Shown here one piece after another: positions 45,739 through 56,927 of a DNA stretch of 64,000 nt. Origin of the DNA: Usnea hakonensis (lineage: Eukaryota; Ascomycota; Lecanoromycetes; Lecanorales; Parmeliaceae). The stretch spans positions 186,001-250,000 of the forward strand of contig BLJB01000010.1 of the NCBI GenBank assembly GCA_013423325.1, in the 5' to 3' direction. Numbering within the stretch: position 1 is the first letter of the stretch; each line of letters starts with the position of its first letter. The notes under the pieces were generated by a model. It saw nothing but the letters and a program-made list of their open reading frames with translations, searched no databases and was not told the DNA's origin. The translations under genes and the position numbers were made by a program.

Positions 45739-46482
45739 CTTGAGTAGGAATTGAGTGATGAATAGGAGAGTGTTTCAAGAGTATGGTGGGCGTAAGGACA
45801 GGAAACGAGGAAAGAAGGATGTTGGGTTTTCTCAGGAATGAAAAAGGGGCCCAAATTTGGAGGAAGATGTTAGGAAGAAGGAGACGTGTGAAAGAAGGAA
45901 AGGGAAGGTGCAAATCTATGAAGATGCAAGATGTTAAAGTCTTATACACAAAGTATTCACAAAGTGTCAAAGAAGCTAGGCTAGTTCCACTACCTTATCC
46001 TTCACGTCGTTTGGGCTTTGGTGAACACTTTGTGTCATCCATCATCTATGAAACAACATATACCAGAACATGCTTGGCGTATCAATTCGTGTCTTCGGCT
46101 CCGGCTTCAGCTTGTATTGAAATCTGGTAGACCGATTTCAATATGTCTCGGAAATTACCATCATCTTAAGATTCAAAAGTCCATACCAGCTACATGGATA
46201 GTAGCAAAAGATCTATTCTCTGGGGACGAAAGAGTGATGCAATTCGGATGAAAAGACATCAAGTCATAAAAAAGGATTAGTCAGCCAAATATTGTCCCTG
46301 AGCCCCTCTATTCCCCCACATCTCCGCCCCTCCCTGTATATACTCAAACTCGAATTTGATACCTAAGGTCCTGGTCTCTTCTTCTCTCTCTCTTCAAACC
46401 GCCTTCACTGCCTTCAAGCCTTGCAAGCTGCGTCAAGGACTGCCTAGATAGCCGACAATGCACTGCTGACCAACTCGCCAAC
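45739..46482. other. Divergent intergenic region
   Basis: This separates the minus-strand DUF7730-like gene and the plus-strand cyclodeaminase-family gene and should hold both promoters. CT-rich leader DNA lies at 46375-46400. No gene is seen. Confidence 0.5.
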
Positions 46483-47817
46483 ATGCCACTCACAGTCCTT
46501 TCCAATGCGGATATTCACTCTCTACTGCTCACCTTGACTCGTGATGATATTGATGCCCTGCAACGCAACCTCGCCGAAGCTCTCCATGACTATTCCACAG
46601 GGACGCAAGAAAGCACCATTGGATGCAGCGCCAACCAACCCCAACGCATTGCTGTCCCAGCTGCCAACAAGCAAACGACCCTTTTCATGCCCGCCAGCAC
46701 AAGTACGAGCAGAGGCATCAAAATCATAACCCTTGCATCGGCGCCTGTCCCTTCGTCTGCACCTAGCCTCAGCACACTGAGCATCGATTCCCCTCGAAGT
46801 GGCTCTCCCGTTCCCAAATCACCATCCATCGCTAGCTCCAGGTCGTCAACAACCCTAGCCTCCCATAAATCTTCTATATCGAGTGCCCCGTCTGCAGATC
46901 CTTCAGTAGCTTCTTCCCAGACCACTACACCTCGTGGCTCTCTGTCGCTCCTCACCTCCACCGGCATTCCATATGCCTTCCTCGATGCCGAAGAATTGAC
47001 AGCCTTCCGTACTGCGCTCGCCTCTACCATGATCTTCAACCGCCGGTCCAAGGTTCATTCCATTACAGTCTTTGGTGCAGGATTGCAAGCAAAATGGCAC
47101 ATACGTCTTGCTCTCATGCTGCGCGGTCCCGAAATCCATCACGTCGACATCATTAACCGCTCGTTTGCCCGGGCAAAGGGACTCATGCACGAATTCTACA
47201 CCTCACCTGAATGCGAAGACCTTCGCAACGCGAATCCGAAAGTGGCCTTCAGTATTGTCTCCTCGGAGTATGTCGAGTATCACCGGCTATTGAAGGAACA
47301 CATGCGCAAAGCAGATGTCATCTTCCTCTGCACGCCTAGCACCTCCCCTCTTTTCCCAGCTGAACACCTTACCAGCACCGAAGGCAGAAAGAAAGGCAGG
47401 TACATAAGCGCAATAGGCAGTTACCGCCCCCACATGTGTGAGATCCATCCAGACGTTCTGACTCAAGCCGTCGCACCAGACCATAAACGTCACCATCATA
47501 AACACGCAGATAAAGGAGGCGTCATTGTTGTCGATTCTCTAGAAGCCTGCTTGAGGGAGGCAGGCGAAATCATCCAGGCGGGGATAAGCGCAGAGCACCT
47601 CGTGGAGATTGGAGAACTCTTAATGGTCAAAAAGGCGAGCATGAGGGAAATTGAAATGGGGACGGGAGAGGGGGAGAAAGGTCTTAGGAAGTGGTTGGAA
47701 GGTGGGAATGTCATCTACAAGAGCGTTGGGATTGGGCTCATGGACATCTGTGTTGGCGAAGATTTAGTGGCATTGGCGATGGAGAGGGGGGTGGGAACAA
47801 GAGTGGAGGGCTTCTAA
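46483..47817 (+). CDS. Ornithine cyclodeaminase / mu-crystallin family protein
   Basis: An intronless frame of 444 residues starts MPLTVLSNADIHSLLLTLTR. The family fold is visible: MPASTSTSRGIKIITL (substrate-site strand), GIPYAFLDAEELTAFRTALA, then the Rossmann motif HSITVFGAGLQAKWHIRLAL (G198-A-G) and ADVIFLCTPSTSPLF. GGVIVVDSLEACLREAGEI and VGIGLMDICVGEDLVALAM close the domain. Members are NAD(P)-dependent (ornithine cyclodeaminase, ketimine reductase, alanine dehydrogenase). The substrate cannot be read here. A Ser/Pro-rich insert of about 70 residues (about 87-157) interrupts the N-terminal half and a His/Lys patch (DHKRHHHKHADKGG) occurs later. Both are unusual for bacterial members and common in fungal ones. 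Confidence 0.88.
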   Translation: MPLTVLSNADIHSLLLTLTRDDIDALQRNLAEALHDYSTGTQESTIGCSANQPQRIAVPAANKQTTLFMPASTSTSRGIKIITLASAPVPSSAPSLSTLSIDSPRSGSPVPKSPSIASSRSSTTLASHKSSISSAPSADPSVASSQTTTPRGSLSLLTSTGIPYAFLDAEELTAFRTALASTMIFNRRSKVHSITVFGAGLQAKWHIRLALMLRGPEIHHVDIINRSFARAKGLMHEFYTSPECEDLRNANPKVAFSIVSSEYVEYHRLLKEHMRKADVIFLCTPSTSPLFPAEHLTSTEGRKKGRYISAIGSYRPHMCEIHPDVLTQAVAPDHKRHHHKHADKGGVIVVDSLEACLREAGEIIQAGISAEHLVEIGELLMVKKASMREIEMGTGEGEKGLRKWLEGGNVIYKSVGIGLMDICVGEDLVALAMERGVGTRVEGF

Positions 47818-48674
47818 ATGGCAGGCGCAGTTTTTGACAATTTGGGTAAGTAAACTGTATTGGTCCGTAACAGGAAAGAGTGCGGCTTATGTGAGCTGAG
47901 AGCATTGGCGTCGAGGGTCAAATCAGCTTCACAATGGAGCCTGCATGTCTCTGGAAACCCATGTGCATAATGTTGGCCTTAGGGCAATGTATACAGTTGC
48001 ATTCAAACCACCTCTCTCGTCCACGCCTTGTGGAAGTATAACGCAGTTGATTTTTTTTTTTTTTGGACTCCAACAGCGATTTTTGCCAAACCAGTAAGTT
48101 GAATGAGGTACAAGCGCTCGTTATGTAGACAGTCATGCTATCAGCGACGTTAGCGTACTTGAATCAACAGAGCAGAGCATATACTCTATACGCACGTTTT
48201 ACCCAACCCTCATCAGACGACGTCCTATCAGGAACGTGGTGGAATATGACGTCCTCAGTAACCCCCTCGGCCGAGCTCACCGGACGGGAGCTCAGGCTGC
48301 GAAGGTACTGATTCGATCTGAGATCTGTCGACCGGAAGATTGACGCTATCGGGTTCTCCGTGGAGGAACGGCTCCTTGACGTCGAGTTGTCAGTCTCGAC
48401 TGAATGACACCTGTTCCCGAGGGAGAGGGCTCCAGGAGGCTGACACAGATCTCGTTGAATTTTGGAAGGAGAGCAAGAGGGCTGGGAGATTTTGTAGATG
48501 TGCGCCAAGACTTTTTTGCGCTAGGCTGCTACTGAATTTAGCCGCCTCATGAACATCTCTGTGGCTCTAAGGTACCTCAAATTCCCAACTGATTTACACC
48601 CCACACGCTTGGCTTGTTTTTACCGGCCGATCCCTCATTATCTTTTCATCTTTGATTCCCTTTCAAAAACCATC
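47818..48674. other. Intergenic, no supported gene
   Basis: There is a T-run at 48050-48064. Short ORFs on either strand have no family features. The SNU66 frame is open upstream to 48549, which I treat as leader. Confidence 0.5.
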
Positions 48675-50678
48675 ATGGATATCGAAGAAACCAACCGCAT
48701 CCGGGCATCCCTCGGGATGACCCTCCTCCCTGTCCCAGGCGGTGGACCCCAGTTCAAAACTTCCAAAGGCGACGGGGATTCGTCGGAGGAAGACGAGGAG
48801 AAAGGTAGCACATTAGAATCAAGGCAAGCTCAAGGGTACGAGAATTGGACCAAGCTGCAGAAAGAAGCGGATGCTAAAGCGCAACGAGAAGCGAAGACTG
48901 AGGCCATTAAGAAAGCTCGAGATGCCGCCAAAAAGTTTTCCAGATTAGAAGGGAAGGGATTGGGTGAGGTTAATGAGAAGGAAGACCTTGACACCAAGAC
49001 ATGGTTACTCCAGCAGAAGAAACGAAAGAAGAGGCTCGAGAAGGAGAGGTTGGCGAAGCTGGAGAAGGAGCTGGCGGAAAGGGAAGATGTTCCAGAGTAC
49101 ACCGCTGAGGATCTTGCGGGTGTTAAAGTTGCCCATGAGCTGGAAGACTTCGAGGGTGGTGAAGAGCAGATCCTGACCCTCAAAGACTCTACGATTGATC
49201 AGAACGAAGAGGAAGGAGATGAACTTGAAAACTTGGACTTGAAGGAACGGGAGGCCCTGACCGAGAAGCTGAGCTCGAAGATCAAGAAGCCTGTCTATGA
49301 CCCCCACGCCGAAAATGAGGAAGGTGGCTCTACAATCTTGAAGCATTATGACGAGACGATCGATGGCAAGAAGCGAAAGCGTTTTACACTGGACGGGCAG
49401 GGAGCGTCGTTGGAGGAGCGCGAAGCCATGAAGCAAGCGGTTGGAAAGAAGTTGAAAGCTACAGCCATAAGCCTTGACATACTCAAAGAAGCACCAGTCT
49501 CAGATTACACGGGCACGATAGAACCCAAGATCAAGAAGCCGAAGAAAAAGAAGGCCAAAACCACAAGGCAAAGAGCTACTGATGACGAAGATATTTTCCC
49601 GGCCGAGCCAAGCAACGACACACTCAATGGCGATGTCATGGATGTTGATGCTGGCAACGCACAGATTCCGGATGCTCAACCTAAGCCTTCCGAGAACGCA
49701 TCCTTTGTCGATGACGAAGATCTTCAGGCCGCCCTAGCTGTGCAAAGACGAGCAGCCTTAAAAAAGCGAAGGAGGGAGAAGCCTGAAGATCTTGCCCAAC
49801 GGATCAGAGAGGAAGCAGCTACGCCAGAGGAAGAAGTAAAACCAGAAGAGGGTGGCATGGTCATTGACGAGACTACAGAATTCGTGGCTAACTTGGCGCG
49901 AAGCAAAGAGGAAGAAAAAGTCCATCCACAGACAGCCAAAGCCCGTAGTGCTACGCCCGCTAAGAAGGAGACATCTCCAGATGATGAGGATGGCGATGTA
50001 GATATGGGTCGATCATATAATGACATTGAAGACGGCGAAGATCTCGAAGCCCGTATAAAGCGCGAAACATCAACGCCTTTTGCACCTGGCATGACCGACA
50101 CCGGCCTAGAAGACGAAGCAACCTTGAACAATGGTCTCGGCGCTACTCTTGCCATGCTCTCCCAGCGCGGCCTCATCAAGCAAAACAAAGAAACAGACAT
50201 CAACGCCCTGCACCGCGACCGCCAGAAGTTCATCTCGGAGAAACAAAAGCGCGAAGCAGCCGTCGAAGCCAAAGCCCGCCAGCAACGAGAGCGTGATCGT
50301 GCGACGGGCAAACTCGATCGCATGTCCGCCCGCGAGCGGGAAGAATACGCTCGTCAGGAGAACAAGATGCGCGATCAGCTCGAGTCGCGTCAAATGACGG
50401 AGGTCTTTAATCGCGAGTATAAGCCCGACGTGCAACTTAAGTATGTGGATGAGTTTGGGCGCAGCATGAATCAGAAGGAGGCGTTTAAGCATTTGAGTCA
50501 TCAGTTTCATGGGAAGGGGAGCGGGAAGCAGAAGACGGAGAAGCATCTTAAGAAGATTGATGATGATAAGAAGAGGGAGGCGCAGAGTACGCTGGATAGT
50601 AGCCAGGCGACGGGGATGAATAATGCGATGGGGACTACCCAGAAGAAGAATCGGCAGGCTGGGGTGAGGTTGGCTTGA
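48675..50678 (+). CDS. SNU66: Snu66/SART1, U4/U6.U5 tri-snRNP protein
   Basis: An intronless frame of 667 residues starts MDIEETNRIRASLGMTLLPV, the conserved SART-1 N-terminal motif. The ATG at 48675 is chosen over an in-frame one 126 nt upstream because the motif begins here. The chain is highly charged, with long Lys/Glu helices, LAGVKVAHELEDFEGGEEQI and IKKPVYDPHAENEEGGSTIL. The C-terminus FNREYKPDVQLKYVDEFGR, MNQKEAFKHLSHQFHGKGSG and KKNRQAGVRLA is diagnostic of the family. The protein helps assemble and activate the tri-snRNP in pre-mRNA splicing in the nucleus. The length is normal. Confidence 0.95.
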   Translation: MDIEETNRIRASLGMTLLPVPGGGPQFKTSKGDGDSSEEDEEKGSTLESRQAQGYENWTKLQKEADAKAQREAKTEAIKKARDAAKKFSRLEGKGLGEVNEKEDLDTKTWLLQQKKRKKRLEKERLAKLEKELAEREDVPEYTAEDLAGVKVAHELEDFEGGEEQILTLKDSTIDQNEEEGDELENLDLKEREALTEKLSSKIKKPVYDPHAENEEGGSTILKHYDETIDGKKRKRFTLDGQGASLEEREAMKQAVGKKLKATAISLDILKEAPVSDYTGTIEPKIKKPKKKKAKTTRQRATDDEDIFPAEPSNDTLNGDVMDVDAGNAQIPDAQPKPSENASFVDDEDLQAALAVQRRAALKKRRREKPEDLAQRIREEAATPEEEVKPEEGGMVIDETTEFVANLARSKEEEKVHPQTAKARSATPAKKETSPDDEDGDVDMGRSYNDIEDGEDLEARIKRETSTPFAPGMTDTGLEDEATLNNGLGATLAMLSQRGLIKQNKETDINALHRDRQKFISEKQKREAAVEAKARQQRERDRATGKLDRMSAREREEYARQENKMRDQLESRQMTEVFNREYKPDVQLKYVDEFGRSMNQKEAFKHLSHQFHGKGSGKQKTEKHLKKIDDDKKREAQSTLDSSQATGMNNAMGTTQKKNRQAGVRLA

Positions 50679-50920
50679 TTGTTATCTTAGTGACTCTTTG
50701 AGCTTTGAAAGCTTTTGCCTTGGGCTCTGCGTGTAGTAGATTAGAAGAACATGTATATCTCACATTCGCTTCCGGCACTATACAATTCTATGATTCTTGG
50801 GGTATCGTGCTCTAATCCAGCGTCTAAACCCTCCCAGCGCTTTCCACACCACTTTTTCCACATCACCTTCCCCCCTTTCACCCCCTTCCCTCCCCCGGTT
50901 CCATACATCCCCTCTCTACA

Positions 50921-51113
50921 GCAACTTCAACCCCCCCGTCACCTGATCCACCACGCTCCTCGGTCCGGGTCCTATCCCCAATACCGTTGCGCTCCCGCTC
51001 GCTACTTGCGTCCTGCCGGCGTCGTGGATCACACAGGCGCACAGGCCTAGCTTTTGGGCTTGGGATTCTAGATGGAGGAGCTGGGGGAGGGTGGGGACTT
51101 GCAGGGCTATTTT
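50921..51113. repeat. Second copy of the PTH2 3' coding end
   Basis: This segment matches 51141-51333 at an offset of 220 bp (GCAACTTCAA at 50931 and 51151). On the minus strand it again encodes the Pth2 C-terminus from about ALQVPTLPQL through HDAGRTQVASGSATVLGIGP to TGGLKLL and a stop, in an intact frame. It lies downstream of the stop of the full-length gene and has no start of its own. Differences are few, so the duplication is fairly recent or kept by conversion. Confidence 0.9.
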
Positions 51114-51145
51114 CGCTTAGACGCTGTTATCCCATCTTCCCCCCT

Positions 51146-51957
51146 CTATAGCAACTTCAACCCCCCCGTCACCCGATCCACCACACTCCGCGGCCCTGGT
51201 CCTATCCCCAATACCGTCGCGCTCCCGCTCGCTACTTGCGTCCGGCCGGCGTCGTGGATCACACAGGCGCATAGGCCTAGCTTTTGGGCTTGGGATTCTA
51301 GGAGGTGGAGTTGGGGGAGGGTGGGGACTTGGAGGGCTATTTTTGGTTGGCCGGCGGTTTCCCAGCGGGTGAGGAGGGGGTGCGTGGAGGTTGGGGTGGG
51401 GGTGGAGAGGTTTTTGTAGCATGCGAGGGCGGCGTGGGCGCATTGGGCGGCTATTTTTCCTGTGGGGGGGGGTTAGGTGGTTGGTAAATTTGATTGGGGT
51501 GGGGAGGGGGGGTACCTTTGCCCATGCCTAAATCTGTCCGCACCACGAGGACTAGTTTGCATTCTTCCTTGTTCGAGTCGTAGGGCCATATTTCGCCGTC
51601 TTCTGGGCCTGATTCTTTCTCCTCTTCTCCATCTTCATCTTCATCCCCACTCTCCTCCTCCTCACTGTCCTTAACCTGCTTTCTCCCACCACCACCATCT
51701 TTCCCCCGCAACCGCGTCATGAGCTCCTCGTCCGAACTGTCCGGGTGCACGGTCACATCGTAGCTGTTTGGCCAGCTTGCTTTTGAGGGAGATGCTTTGG
51801 CTTTTTCTTTTGAGGCTTTGCGGGCGGGAGAGGATTTTGTGGAGGTGGTGAAGACGCCGATGGAGGTGGCTTGGCCGATGTAGTAGCCGAGACAGGCGGT
51901 GATGAGGAAGGTGGCGAGGATGTAGGATATGGTGGAGGGTGGGGGGTGGTCGGTCAT
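51146..51957 (-). CDS. PTH2: Peptidyl-tRNA hydrolase Pth2
   Basis: Exons 51957-51516 and 51459-51146 (GTACC to CACAG) give 251 residues. A membrane segment lies near the N-terminus (ISYILATFLITACLGYYIG, about 9-27), as in fungal and human Pth2, which sit on the mitochondrial outer membrane. A Lys/Ser and acidic linker follows (EEEESGDEDEDGEEEKES). The catalytic domain starts CKLVLVVRTDLGMGKGKIAA and continues QCAHAALACYK, then CVIHDAGRTQVASGSATVLG and GPRSVVDRVTGGLKLL. The splice falls inside the GKGK active-site loop. It recycles peptidyl-tRNA from stalled translation. The C-terminal part is duplicated just downstream. Confidence 0.93.
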
Positions 51958-52344
51958 TGTTTGGGTGGTGAGGGTTTGTAGGGGGATGGATGTTGGGATT
52001 TATAGGTGGATTGGTAGGGCTGAGACTTTTTGTCGTCTATAAAATTATTTTTACGTTGGTAGTTAAAGCCCGGTCTTATTGTTCTCAGGTTACGTGCTTA
52101 CCTATGAAACCGGAAAAGTCTTCTCGATCATTTCAAGGGTTCACAGAGATGTGTTGCGGTGCTGGACTCTTACACAATGCTGCAGGACGATGCTGCACTA
52201 GGCCCGCTTCAGCATGGTCTTTCGAGAGGGTGGGTGGGGCATCTAGGTACCGGCTGCCTCACTTTCCGTCTTTTTGATCATTTCTGCGCAGAATCTACTT
52301 AGAGGCTTGGAAGCTGTCTAGAGACTAGTTTTAGGTCTGCCCTC
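51958..52344. other. Divergent promoter region of PTH2 and the patatin gene
   Basis: Nearly 390 bp between divergent starts. No gene is seen. Confidence 0.45.
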
Positions 52345-55300
52345 ATGGCAGTGGCACCAGAGAAGGCACTATGTCTTCTCTCTCTTGGTAAGAGCTTGCA
52401 ATCATGTCTCTGCACAAGGCTGAGGATTTTACTCGCAGATGGTGGTGGGGTTCGCGGACTTGCGTCTCTACTGATCCTGAAAAGGATCATGTACGTTCTC
52501 GATGATCGAATTGATCCCGAAGTCAGTAGGCCTCTTCTCCCATGTCAATACTTTGATATGATGGCTGGGACTTCCACTGGTGGGTAAGTTCAGCACTTTT
52601 TGTTTCCCCGGAATCAGCCAAAGCTGTCAGCCGTACCGCGCTGAATATGATTTCTGTAGACTCATTGCAATCATGCTTGGCGTTCTTAGGATGGACGTCG
52701 ATGAATGCATAAAAAAGTATCTGGAGATGGCCCCCAAAATCTTCCCTACAGAAGGGTTCCTTTCGGGGAGCTCTCTTGGAAGGCTCATCTATGGTGTCAA
52801 GGGAGCGGCCCGATTTGATGCACAGAACCTTGAGTCTGTTGTCAAGGGAATGGTCAACGAAAGGCTCAAGTCGGGCCAAGACACACTTCTCGACTCCGTA
52901 GAGCGACCACAAGATGCAGGAGATTGCTGCACGTAAGCTCAATGGTCTTTCAGGAGTCAAATTTTTACATGTGTTCGGCTAACGGTACAGCTTCGTCTGC
53001 GTCACGAATCAGAACACAGGCAAACCATCTCGACTGAGAAGCTATCGTAGCTCTTGGGAGCCTAGTACTGGCTGCACGATCTGGCAAGCTGCGCGTGCGA
53101 CTTCCGCAGCCCCCCTGTACTTTGCACCCATTCAGCTCGGCAGCCCCCCAAGAAACTACGTTGATGGAGGCCTGACCCTAAATAACCCGGTGCGTGCTCT
53201 CCACGATGAAGCAAAACGAGTTTGGGGTAAAACGAGCCGTAGTATCGGCTGCATCATTAGTATTGGCGCGGGGGTCCCTGCATTAAAGTCGACTGGCAAT
53301 ACCGGGAAATCGATCATCGAAAGCCTTGTGTCCATAGCTACGGACACTCAACAAACTGCGGACGAGTTCGCCGATGAGATCGAAAATTCAGCTGGTACTG
53401 ATGCTACAGCTTACTTCCGATTCAACGTCGAACAAGGACTGCAGACGATTAAGTTGGAGGAATGGAAGGATTTCGAGGCCTTATGCGGGGCCACGGATTA
53501 CTATTTGAAGACTCGTAAATCCGAGATTGATTTGTGCGTCAATGCTATTCTTAACTTGCGCGGTACGTAGCTGTCATCCATAAGCCAAATCCATTGCGTG
53601 TTTTCCGTACAGACCCAAAGCTCCCAATGACATCTAGCTACATTTTATCTCCTATCATTCTAGACCGCCAATGGTCGATCGGGATCATTGTAAGACGTGA
53701 ATCGCAGATGTGTCGTTCTGCGTTTATTCTGCCTGTGACATTGCCGAGGTCCTAGATTTCAGCGCCAAAGCCAGAGCTAATTTTGCTATAGCCTCTCCAG
53801 GGGAGCAAGACAACTTCAGATCATTGGATAGCACAATCCAAAACGTAGCTGTTGGCCTCGCCAAGCAGGGGAAGAACTCCGAAGAGCTGAGCAAGCTTGT
53901 TCGCCTCGAGCAGGCATCGACCAAAATCTGCATAGCAGAGGAGCTTCGTCAGCATAGCGTGGACCAAGCCGAAAGAGAATATCGAAGAAAATTCCTCGAG
54001 GCGCTTTACTTCCCTGAGATCTATGTTCGGCAAGAATCCATTGCCGAGGCTCATGGCCAAACATTTCAGTGGATATTTGATGCATCTGGAGAAGAAGTGC
54101 GCCCCTGGAGCAATTTCGTTGAATGGCTTAAGAACGGCCACGGAATCTACTGGATCAATGGAAAAGCTGGATCTGGGAAGTCAACTTTGATGAGCTATAT
54201 CTCCCAGGACAGTAGAGTGATGAGTTCCCTATCCTCATGGTCAGGCCCCAAGCAGATCATCATACCTACGTTCTTCTTCTGGAATGCTGGAAACCCTATG
54301 CAAAAAACCACAATTGGTTTGCTAAGATCCCTGCTCTACCAAATCCTGGATAAAAACCCGCACTTGACGCTGCCACTGGCTCAAGCCACCCTTATTGGTG
54401 AACAGTTTTATCCACCGATTCCGGCTTGGACGGAAAAGCGATTACTAGCGACACTTAGTCATCTAATACGTCTTTTGTCCATCTCAAGCCATGTCTGCTT
54501 CTTCATTGACGGGCTTGATGAGTATGAGGGTAGTAAAGATGCCGTTCTTGCTTTAGTTGAGGATTTTATACAGTATAAGAACGTTAAAATCTGTTTATCT
54601 AGTCGACCAGACAAATCTTTCGGTGAAGCTTTCCAATCTTCAGCTATGCTACGATTGCACGATTTGACGAAGCGAGACATCCAAGCCTACGTGAAAGCAG
54701 AGCTAAAAAAGGTTCGCATGGAGAATGGCTCCCGTGCAACTAATGCGAATTATCTTTCCAGCATCAGTAAAGAGATACAAGAAAGAGCTGAAGGTGTCTT
54801 CCTTTGGGTCGAATTTGCTGTTCGGAGCCAAATCGAGGGTCTCAGGAACGAAGATAGCTCAACACAGCTAGCGCAAAGGCTTCGCCAACTGCCAGATAAC
54901 ATTGAAGGTGTCTATGCACACATGCTGGATAAAATACCCAAAGCGTATCGACCGGAAGTCGCTTGCTATTTTCACATGTTGATGTCAGAAGCAGGCTGCA
55001 ACCTCAATTCTCTTTTCCATATCGCATTGATTTTCAACAGACATGCAGAAGATATTCTAGATTCCTCTCCTTCTTTTTCCCTTGAGAGTCTAAGATCTCA
55101 CTGTGCTTTGACTGGTCGACGGTTACTCGCAACCTGCCCAGCGCTTCTTGAAATCATTTGTCACAATATAGAGGGAGTGGATAGTCCTACGGATAGGGAC
55201 ATCAAATACGCGGCTTGGGCGAAATGTTATCTGTCTACTCCTCAAGAGCCCTTAAGCACAGCCGAGGCCATCTATGGGTATAGAAACTGGAACGCCGTCC

Positions 55301-56592
55301 AATTTATCCATAGAAGTGCCAAGGGTTTTATGCAGGAGAATGATGTTGGTAGAGCTTTCTTGCAAGAAAATACCCCGCCAGACTTTAGTCTTTCTGAATC
55401 AATGGTCAATCTAAAGCTTGTCGATTTAGTGATGTTTCCTCCTTCGAGGGACAATTCTTTCCGACCTTCGACATCACTAACGTCAACGGGAGCTATCCTT
55501 CCAATAAGCGAGAAACGGATCGATGATTGGAAGATCATTGATTTAAGTTTAAAAATAAAGTCGATTATGTATTGGGCTCGACGCCTCGAGCAAGAGACGA
55601 AACGGGCGCATGTTCCCCTGATGCACAAGATCGACCACGTTGTTGCTATCGTATGCGCACAGTACGAATTCCTCGATCCCTCGAGTCACTGGTGTCTGCA
55701 GTTGTACATTGGCATCGGAAGCCCAAATTGTTTGAGAGATTTTTTGATTGCCGAGACAGCAAGACAGCCAAAGGCGCGGATTGTTGGAGATGGCCCAGTT
55801 GAATACTCCCTTCCAAAGCCTGTCGATCTTTTGAGTCTGGCAGCGTACTGCCGTCTCGACTTCTATGTCCAGCATGTTATAACATCACAGCCAGATCTGA
55901 CTGATTCAATAGCCTTGAGCCGTTTTCTCTTTTATTCCGTGTCCTCCAGGGCGGACTGCTACAATCCGCATGATCTCCCAAGCATCGGGTTAATAGTCAT
56001 GCTCCTGAACAGAGGTGCGAATCCAAACACAGTGTACAACCATACGTCAATTTGGCAACTATTCTTGTATAAGATGAGACTTCGTCTGGGCCGTCCCAGA
56101 CACGTTTCGACAACCGCCCTCTCTTGGGGAGCAGTCATCAATGCCTTCCTTGAAAATGGAGCTCACGTGAACGACATGATCCAATTCGAATCTGACGACC
56201 TTTTTCTCGACATCGAAGAATTAAAGCATGGTTTTGAGTTATCGTTTCTCGGGGAAAGTTGTTTGGTAGTATACCAGTCTGTACTGTCATTCCTTCAGCA
56301 ATTCAGTCACGTGTTACCAGAATTCCTACAAATTCAAGCTGTATGCCTTGCTCGGGGAGCACGCTTGAAATCAAGACTTCGAGGCTTTTATCACCGTTCG
56401 ACAGGACAAGGATTTATGCTTTCAGAGTCGGAATCTATCGAGCTCAGCAAAGTCCTCAAATCGCAGTACCCGAACCGTTGCGTACCAGGCACGCGAGAAG
56501 CTAAGGAGGTGGTGCGTGTGCTTGCGGATATCTGGAATTCGAGGCCCGAACCGCGACTCACACCAGATCCTTGTAATTGGAGGCCGGACTAG
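52345..56592 (+). CDS. Patatin-NACHT protein (NLR-like STAND receptor)
   Basis: Six exons (52345-52387, 52439-52583, 52660-52932, 52991-53562, 53613-53689, 53749-56592) keep a single frame of 1317 residues. N-terminal patatin lipase: oxyanion loop LLSLDGGGVRG (11-21), nucleophile elbow GTSTG with Ser60, catalytic Asp212 in VDGGL. NACHT ATPase: Walker A GKAGSGKS (508-515), Walker B FFIDGLDEYEG (621-631), then ICLSSRPDKSF. The C-terminal 500 residues hold degenerate ankyrin-like helices (VMLLNRGANPNTV, VINAFLENGAHVND). Fungal NLR-like proteins with patatin effector domains are known and act in allorecognition or defence through a lipase triggered by NACHT oligomerisation. The 59-nt intron at 53690-53748 decides between one fused gene and two neighbours. 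Fusion is favoured because the NACHT frame has no ATG start of its own nearby. Confidence 0.75.
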
Positions 56593-56927
56593 CATATACG
56601 GCTGCAATTGCAATTGGACGCCACATCTCCACAGCATGGACGTCTGGTGGACGAGCTATCGTTGTGGGATGACACGTCGAAGCTAACAATATCTTCTACA
56701 AGCATAGCTCAATGGTATAAGTAAACATCGCGAGATTGAGCATGATTTTTTCTTCTTCTTCTTTATTACAACAGGTAGCCCCTTGAAGAAATGCCAGCTA
56801 CCAGCCAAAGTGCTCCGAATACAGATAAACTCCGTTGGGCCTCCAGGACCTACTTTTTTCTGCGCTCCAGCTCCGGCATTCCTGACGTCGAACAACATGC
56901 TCTCCGGCCCACACACTGCGATCCCTA

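Noticed and set aside
53710..56592. The NACHT region as an independent gene.
   Set aside because: The open frame begins at a GTG right after a stop and splice-like signals, with no ATG before the conserved part. The spliced fusion is in phase throughout.
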